NCBI RefSeq assembly: GCF_002127325.2
Contig: NC_035436.2
Span: forward strand, 81,837,716-81,901,715
DNA length: 64,000 nt
Direction of reading: 5' to 3'
From: Helianthus annuus
Taxonomy: Eukaryota > Streptophyta > Magnoliopsida > Asterales > Asteraceae
Position numbers and translations under genes: made by a program. A model generated the notes under the pieces. That model searched no databases. It was not told the DNA's origin and worked only from the letters and a program-made list of their open reading frames with translations. Positions 58,805-64,000 of the stretch are shown here, piece after piece. Within the stretch, counting starts at the first letter, position 1; every line of letters begins with the position of its first letter.

Positions 58805-61800
58805 CTAGAACAAATGAGGGTATTTCTCCTTCATGGTGGACTCTAATTCCCACGTATATTCGGGACCTCTGCGGGCATCCCGTTTTACCTTGACAATAGG
58901 CACATGCTTCCTTCGAAGCTTCTTTACCTGTCGATCCTCAATCGACACAGGTTTTTCCACAAATTTCAAGCTCTCATCTATGTGCACATCCGTGTGTGGT
59001 ATGACTAGTGATTCATCAGCTAGACATTTCTTCAGATTGCAGATGTGGAATACATTGTGAATACCACTAAGCTCTTCTGGCAAGTTTAACTTATAAGCCA
59101 CTGATCCAACACATTCGATGATCTCGAATGGTCCTGTATATCTCGGGCTTAACTTACGTTTCTTACCAAATCGCATCACCCCTCTCTAGGGTGATACCTT
59201 AAGCAGAACTTTATCACCAACCTCAAACTTGAGAGGTTTTCGTCTTTTATCAGCATAGCTTTTCTGCCTATCCCTTGCAGCTTTTAGGCGGTCACGAATT
59301 TGGACAACCTTGTCCGTCGTTTCAAAGACTAGGTCAGGACCTTATAACTGAGCTTCTCCTACTTCTGCGCAACAAATAGGCGTTCTGCACTTCCTACCAT
59401 ATAATGCCTCAAAAGGCGCAGCCTGAATGCTGGTATGATAGCTATTATTATAGGAGAACTCGACCAAGGGTAGATGTTTATCCCAACTACCACCTAAATC
59501 AATCACACATGCACGAAGCATGTCTTCCAGGGTTTGAATGGTACGCTCGCTCTGCCCATCCGTCTGAGGATGGTAAGCCGTACTGAAGTTTAAGCGCGTG
59601 CCCAAAGACTGTTGGAAACTTTTCCAAAAGTGTGACGTGTATCTGGTATTTCTGTCAGAGATAATAGCCACTGGTACTCCATGCAGAGACACAATCTTAT
59701 CAACGTACAATTGGGCTAACATGTCAGAATTGTAAGTTTCCTTAATGGGTAGGAAATGTGCTGACTTAGTTAGTCTATCTACTATCACCCATATAGTATC
59801 ATTTCCTTTCTTTGTCTTTGGCAATTTGGTGATGAAATCCATCGTCACCATTTCCCATTTCCAAGTGGGAATTTCAGGTTGTTGTAGCAAACCTGACGGC
59901 TTTTGATGTTCAGCTTTGACTTGTGCGCACGTCAAACATTTAGCTACATAGGCAGCTATAGACTTCTTCAAGCCTATCCACCAGTAGTTTGCCTTCAAAT
60001 CCTGGTACATCTTATCAGCTTCAGGATGAATGGAATATTTGGAACTGTGGGCTTCCTGAAGGATGTCCTGAAGTCCTCCATAAACAGGAACCCATATTCT
60101 TCCATTTAATCTCAGGATTCCGTCCTTGCTATAGGATAACTGTTCTTCAGTCACTCCTAGCTTTTCATCAGGATAGTTAGCTTCCAACACAGCTTCCTTC
60201 TGTGCAGCTAACAACCTTTCATTCAAACTATTCTTGATTTAAATGCTTTTGGCATTGATTCTTATCGGCTTCACTCTTTCCTTTCTACTCAAGGCATCTG
60301 CGACTACGTTGGCCTTGCCTGGATGGTATCTTATCTCACAATCATAATCATTCAAAGTTTCCATCCAACGTCTCTGCCTCATATTTAAATCCTTCTGATT
60401 GAACAAATGCTGAAGGCTTTTGTGATCAGAATAGATCACACACTTGGTTCCATACAAGTAATGCCTCCATAGTTTTAGTGCGAATACAACGGCACCCAGC
60501 TCCAAGTCATGGGTGGTGTAATTCTTTTCATGCACTTTTAATTGGCATGAAGCATAGGCAATGACCTTGCCTTTTTGCATAAGCACACACCCCATTCCGG
60601 TGTGTGATGCATCACAATATACTACAAACTCTTCAATTCCTTCAGGTAATGTCAGCACTGGAGCGTTGCTCAACTTCTGTTTCAAAATATCGAAGGATTC
60701 TTGCTGCTTAGGCCCCCAATTAAACTTGCTATTCTTGCGAGTGAGAAGAGTCAGGGGTGCTGCAATTCTTGAGAAGTTCTCGATAAAGCGTCTGTAGTAT
60801 CCTGCCAATCCTAAGAAACTGCGAATCTCCGTAGGCGTCTTCGGCTCTTGCCAGTTCATGATAGCTTCAGTCTTAGCGGGATCTACTTGGATACCACGCT
60901 CACTAACAACATGTCCAAGGAACTGGACTTCACGAAGCCAGAACTCACACTTAGAAAATTTGGCATAGAGCTTTTCTTGATGAAGCAGTTTCAGAATGCA
61001 ACGGAGATGCTTCTCGTAGTCAGCTTGGTTCTTCGAGTAGATGAGGATGTCATCGATGAAGACGATGACAAATTTATCCAAATAAGGCTTGCAGACGCGA
61101 TTCATGAGATCCATGAATGCGGCAGGTGCATTAGTGAGCCCAAAAGGCATCACTAGGAACTCGTAATGACCATAACGAGTCCTAAATGTAGTCTTGTGTA
61201 CATCTTCATCTTTAACCTTCAACTGATGATAGCCTGACCTCAGATCAATCTTGGAAAAGTAGCTTGCTCCTTGAAGCTGATCGAACAGATCGTCGATCCT
61301 GGGCAAAGGATACCTATTCTTGATAGTGACCTTATTAAGCTCACGGTAATCGATGCACAAACGCATCGACCCATCTTTCTTCTTGACAAACAAGATTGGT
61401 GCTCCCCATGGAGACGAGCTAGGTCCAATGAAACCTTTGGCTAGCAGATCGTCTAACTGCGTCCTCAATTCCTTCATCTCTGTTGGTGCCAACCTATAAG
61501 GTGCTCTTGCAATAGGCGCTGCTCCTGGAATGATGTCGATTCTGAACTCTACTTGTCTATCTAGTGGCAAACCAGGTAGTTCTTCCGAGAAAACTTCGGG
61601 GTATTCAGAAATGACTGGGATATCTTCAATCTTTGGCTTCTGCTCATCGACAGTCACTTGTGCCATATAAATGACACAACCCTTCTTCAAACATTTAGAT
61701 GCTTTGAACATAGACACCTGCTCGGGTAACCCGTACTGGGTATCTCCTTGGATGGTAAGTGGCTCACCAGACGGAGTCTTGATCACCACTTGCTTCTTGT

Positions 61801-63388
61801 TGCATACAATCTGGGCTTGGTTATGCGATAACCAATCCATGCCTATCACTATATTGAAACCGGCTAACTTAAACGGAAGTAGGGACAAAGGAAAAGAGTG
61901 GTTCCTAATGGATATGACACATCCATCTAAAACAGTCGAAGTGGTTTCTATGGTTCCATCAACTAATTCCACTTCATACTTCACACTTAAGGCTTTAACA
62001 GGCATTTTCAACAACTCACAAAACTTATTATCTACAAACGATTTATCTGCTCCTGAATCAAAAAGTACTCTTGCGTAGACATCATTAATTAGGAAAGTAC
62101 CTGTTATGACATTGTCATCCTGAACAGCTTCCTTCGCATCCATGCGGAAGACCCTTGCATTGGTCTTCTTTCCTTCTTCAGCTTTCTTTGCAAACTTTGG
62201 GCAATTCGTCTTAATATGCCCTTTTTCATTGCAACTGTAGCATGTTGCATCTTTGATCTTCTTACAATCTAGGGTCTTGTGCTCCGAAGACTTGCAAATC
62301 CCACATGCCTTTGGCTGAGACTGGGATTTCGACTCAAACCTGCACTTCCCAAAATGGTGTTTCTTACAAACCTTACACTTGGGCTTATCCCCAGATTGAT
62401 GCCTATCCTTCCTAGATTCAGACCCCTTCTTGTGGTCATGGTTTCCTTTGTGCTTTTTGTTTGACCGACGTGAATTGTCATCATCACGCTTTCTCTTCTC
62501 GGCATCCGTGTTCCTCAGCGATCTCTGCCGGACCGCGTCCAAAGTGAGGGACAGAGATATATCAGCTACAGACCTGAATGTAGTTGGCCGAGAGGCCTTC
62601 ACACTTGCCTTGATTTCATGGGCTAAACCCCCAATAAAACGAGCTATTCTTTTGGGTTCCGGGGTCACAAGATAAGGAACCAACCTTGACATAGTATTAA
62701 AGCTCGTAAGGTAAGCTTGGCAATCCAGGTTCTTCATAACCAATGATAAGAAATCATACTCGATCTTTTCCACCTCATGCTGAGGGCAGTAGTTTTCCTT
62801 GATCAGTGCTACGAACTGTTCCCAAGACATGTTGTACAATGGGATTCTCCCTATAGCTTAGATCGGGGATCTCCACCAGGCTAGGGCCTCACCCTTGAAA
62901 GACTGGGACACAAACTTCACAATGTCTCTTTCAGCACACCCACTAATATCTACCACCGTGTCCATCTCATCTAACCAAGTCATGCAATCCACAGCCCCTT
63001 TCTCCCCAGTGAAATCTCAGGGCTTGCATGAAACAAAATACTTGTATGTGCAACCTTTGGCACGAGGCTTATCATCAAATACAATCTTTTTGGATGGAAT
63101 ACTGTTTTCGTTTGAGGAATGTCGATCATCATCTTTCTTAGGTTCCTCTTTCTTAGGCTTAGGTTGGATAGAGGGTGGCTTGCTGTGAGCCTCAGAATGA
63201 GTCTTGGGTTTAGAATGCGGTGTAGATAGGGTCCTACTTCGAGTCCCACTAGACTCACTATTTTGCCGATCCGAAGCCCTTGTGACAGCATTATCAACTA
63301 GGGCTCGTAGCTCTGCACCAGTCAGCTGTATCCTAGCATTATCGTGGTTTTCCACCGGATGACTATTCACTTCATCCAACCCAGCCAT
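58805..63388 (-). pseudogene. Ty3/gypsy chromovirus gag-pol with five in-frame stops
   Basis: One continuous frame of 1528 codons, minus strand, from MAGLDEVN. Gag has GCTYKYFVSCKP without an intron, then ALAWW. Three Cys/His motifs follow ([40 protein letters not shown]). Protease LFDSGAD; reverse transcriptase FIDDILIYS; RNase H YCDASH; integrase [16 protein letters not shown] and DGQSERT; and a C-terminal chromodomain ending YPHLF. The stops are TGA 63017-63019, TAA 62858-62860, TAA 60239-60241, TAA 59342-59344 and TAG 59186-59188. No frameshift. It is non-functional, but otherwise well preserved. A Tekay-like lineage is likely. Confidence 0.9.
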
Positions 63389-64000
63389 GTAGCTTCAATT
63401 GCTACATATAGAAAAGCACGAAAGGCATAGTCACAGAGACAAATATAATATATAAACCAAGACTTTTACGGAGTCAATGTATTAAGGCTTTAATCAAAGT
63501 TTATTGCCTTATTCTAGACAGGGAGTTATAAACCACTCCTGTCTTTAGTCCAAAAAGGACATTAGTTATAGCCCGTAGGCGCTTCATCCTTAAGCGATGG
63601 TTATATAATTAAAGGAATTTAAATAACCCAATTAAAAGATGACCTATGTGATTTTATCGCATCACAGTTTGTCATGAATGTTAACATGCTTTCAGATGTT
63701 AGCAAGAATTGGAATCTTTTATGTAGGTTCTACAATCTTGGCCATGTCTGCAACGACACATAGGCTAGGTTTTACCTTTAAGATTCTTTTAATAAATAAC
63801 GCAGAACAGTCCTAAATTGAGATGTTAATGTGGATCTGAATCTAATTATGGAACTACCATCTTGGCCCTGTTTTATGATGACATATGGCTAGGTCGTGTC
63901 CTTTTTTAGATTTTGCCATTTTAATATAATGGTAGATCTTTTAAATAATAAAATTATTTTCATTTATTTTATGTTTCATGCACATAATTAATAACAAACA
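63389..64000 (-). mobile_element. Leader of the minus-strand chromovirus
   Basis: Upstream of gag on the minus strand. AT-rich; no LTR end or primer site up to the window edge, so the 5' LTR lies to the right. Two loosely similar ttggcc..gacatatggctagg segments occur at about 63735 and 63855. Confidence 0.5.

Overview
This is a transposon-dominated window from a plant nuclear genome. Everything I can recognise is plant-type: Ty3/gypsy elements with initiator-Met tRNA primer-binding sites, a Ty1/copia element, an L1-type LINE, Helitron termini, hAT/Harbinger/CACTA miniature elements and an intron-split R2R3-MYB gene. Codon usage, LTR style (TGTGACA...TGTGACA ends) and element families suggest a eudicot, probably Asteraceae; that last step is inference from memory of similar elements, not a search. 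I see no rRNA, tRNA, CRISPR, prokaryotic or organelle features.

Layout. 1-10266: a plus-strand Tekay-like chromovirus (leader, gag-pol with an in-frame intron, 4.3 kb 3' LTR), 5' LTR outside the window, sitting inside a broken copia element (10267-~13250). 13542-22407: a complete minus-strand LTR retrotransposon with target duplication CATGG, nearly identical LTRs and no working genes; its right LTR carries a 780 bp hAT-type insertion. 23090-26791: the only host gene I can support, a minus-strand three-exon R2R3-MYB factor of the MYB48/MYB59 type, with small DNA elements in its large second intron and a Harbinger-type MITE upstream. 27504-30720: CACTA-like ends, a long AT tract, a very large (TATG)n tract and a Helitron 3' end. 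31011-54803: a plus-strand gypsy element (5' LTR 31696-34083) whose protease is split at 36000/54380 by a second LTR element reduced to two abutting LTRs. The left of those LTRs holds a young LINE (37133-41736) and the right holds a 6.8 kb Helitron (47121-53923). 54804-64000: a reverse LTR fragment, then a minus-strand chromovirus (3' LTR 55170-58765, gag-pol 58805-63388) with five in-frame stops and no frameshift.

The genes do not form a pathway; the window is a record of nested insertions. Relative order can be read from it: gypsy (31.7 kb) first, then the 36001 LTR element, then the LINE and Helitron inside its LTRs. The most interesting items are the conserved gag intron, the precise loss of an internal domain between two 7-bp terminal repeats, and the Helitron, which has an in-window empty-site paralogue, a captured myosin exon, a 684-bp tandem array and a 268-bp hairpin.
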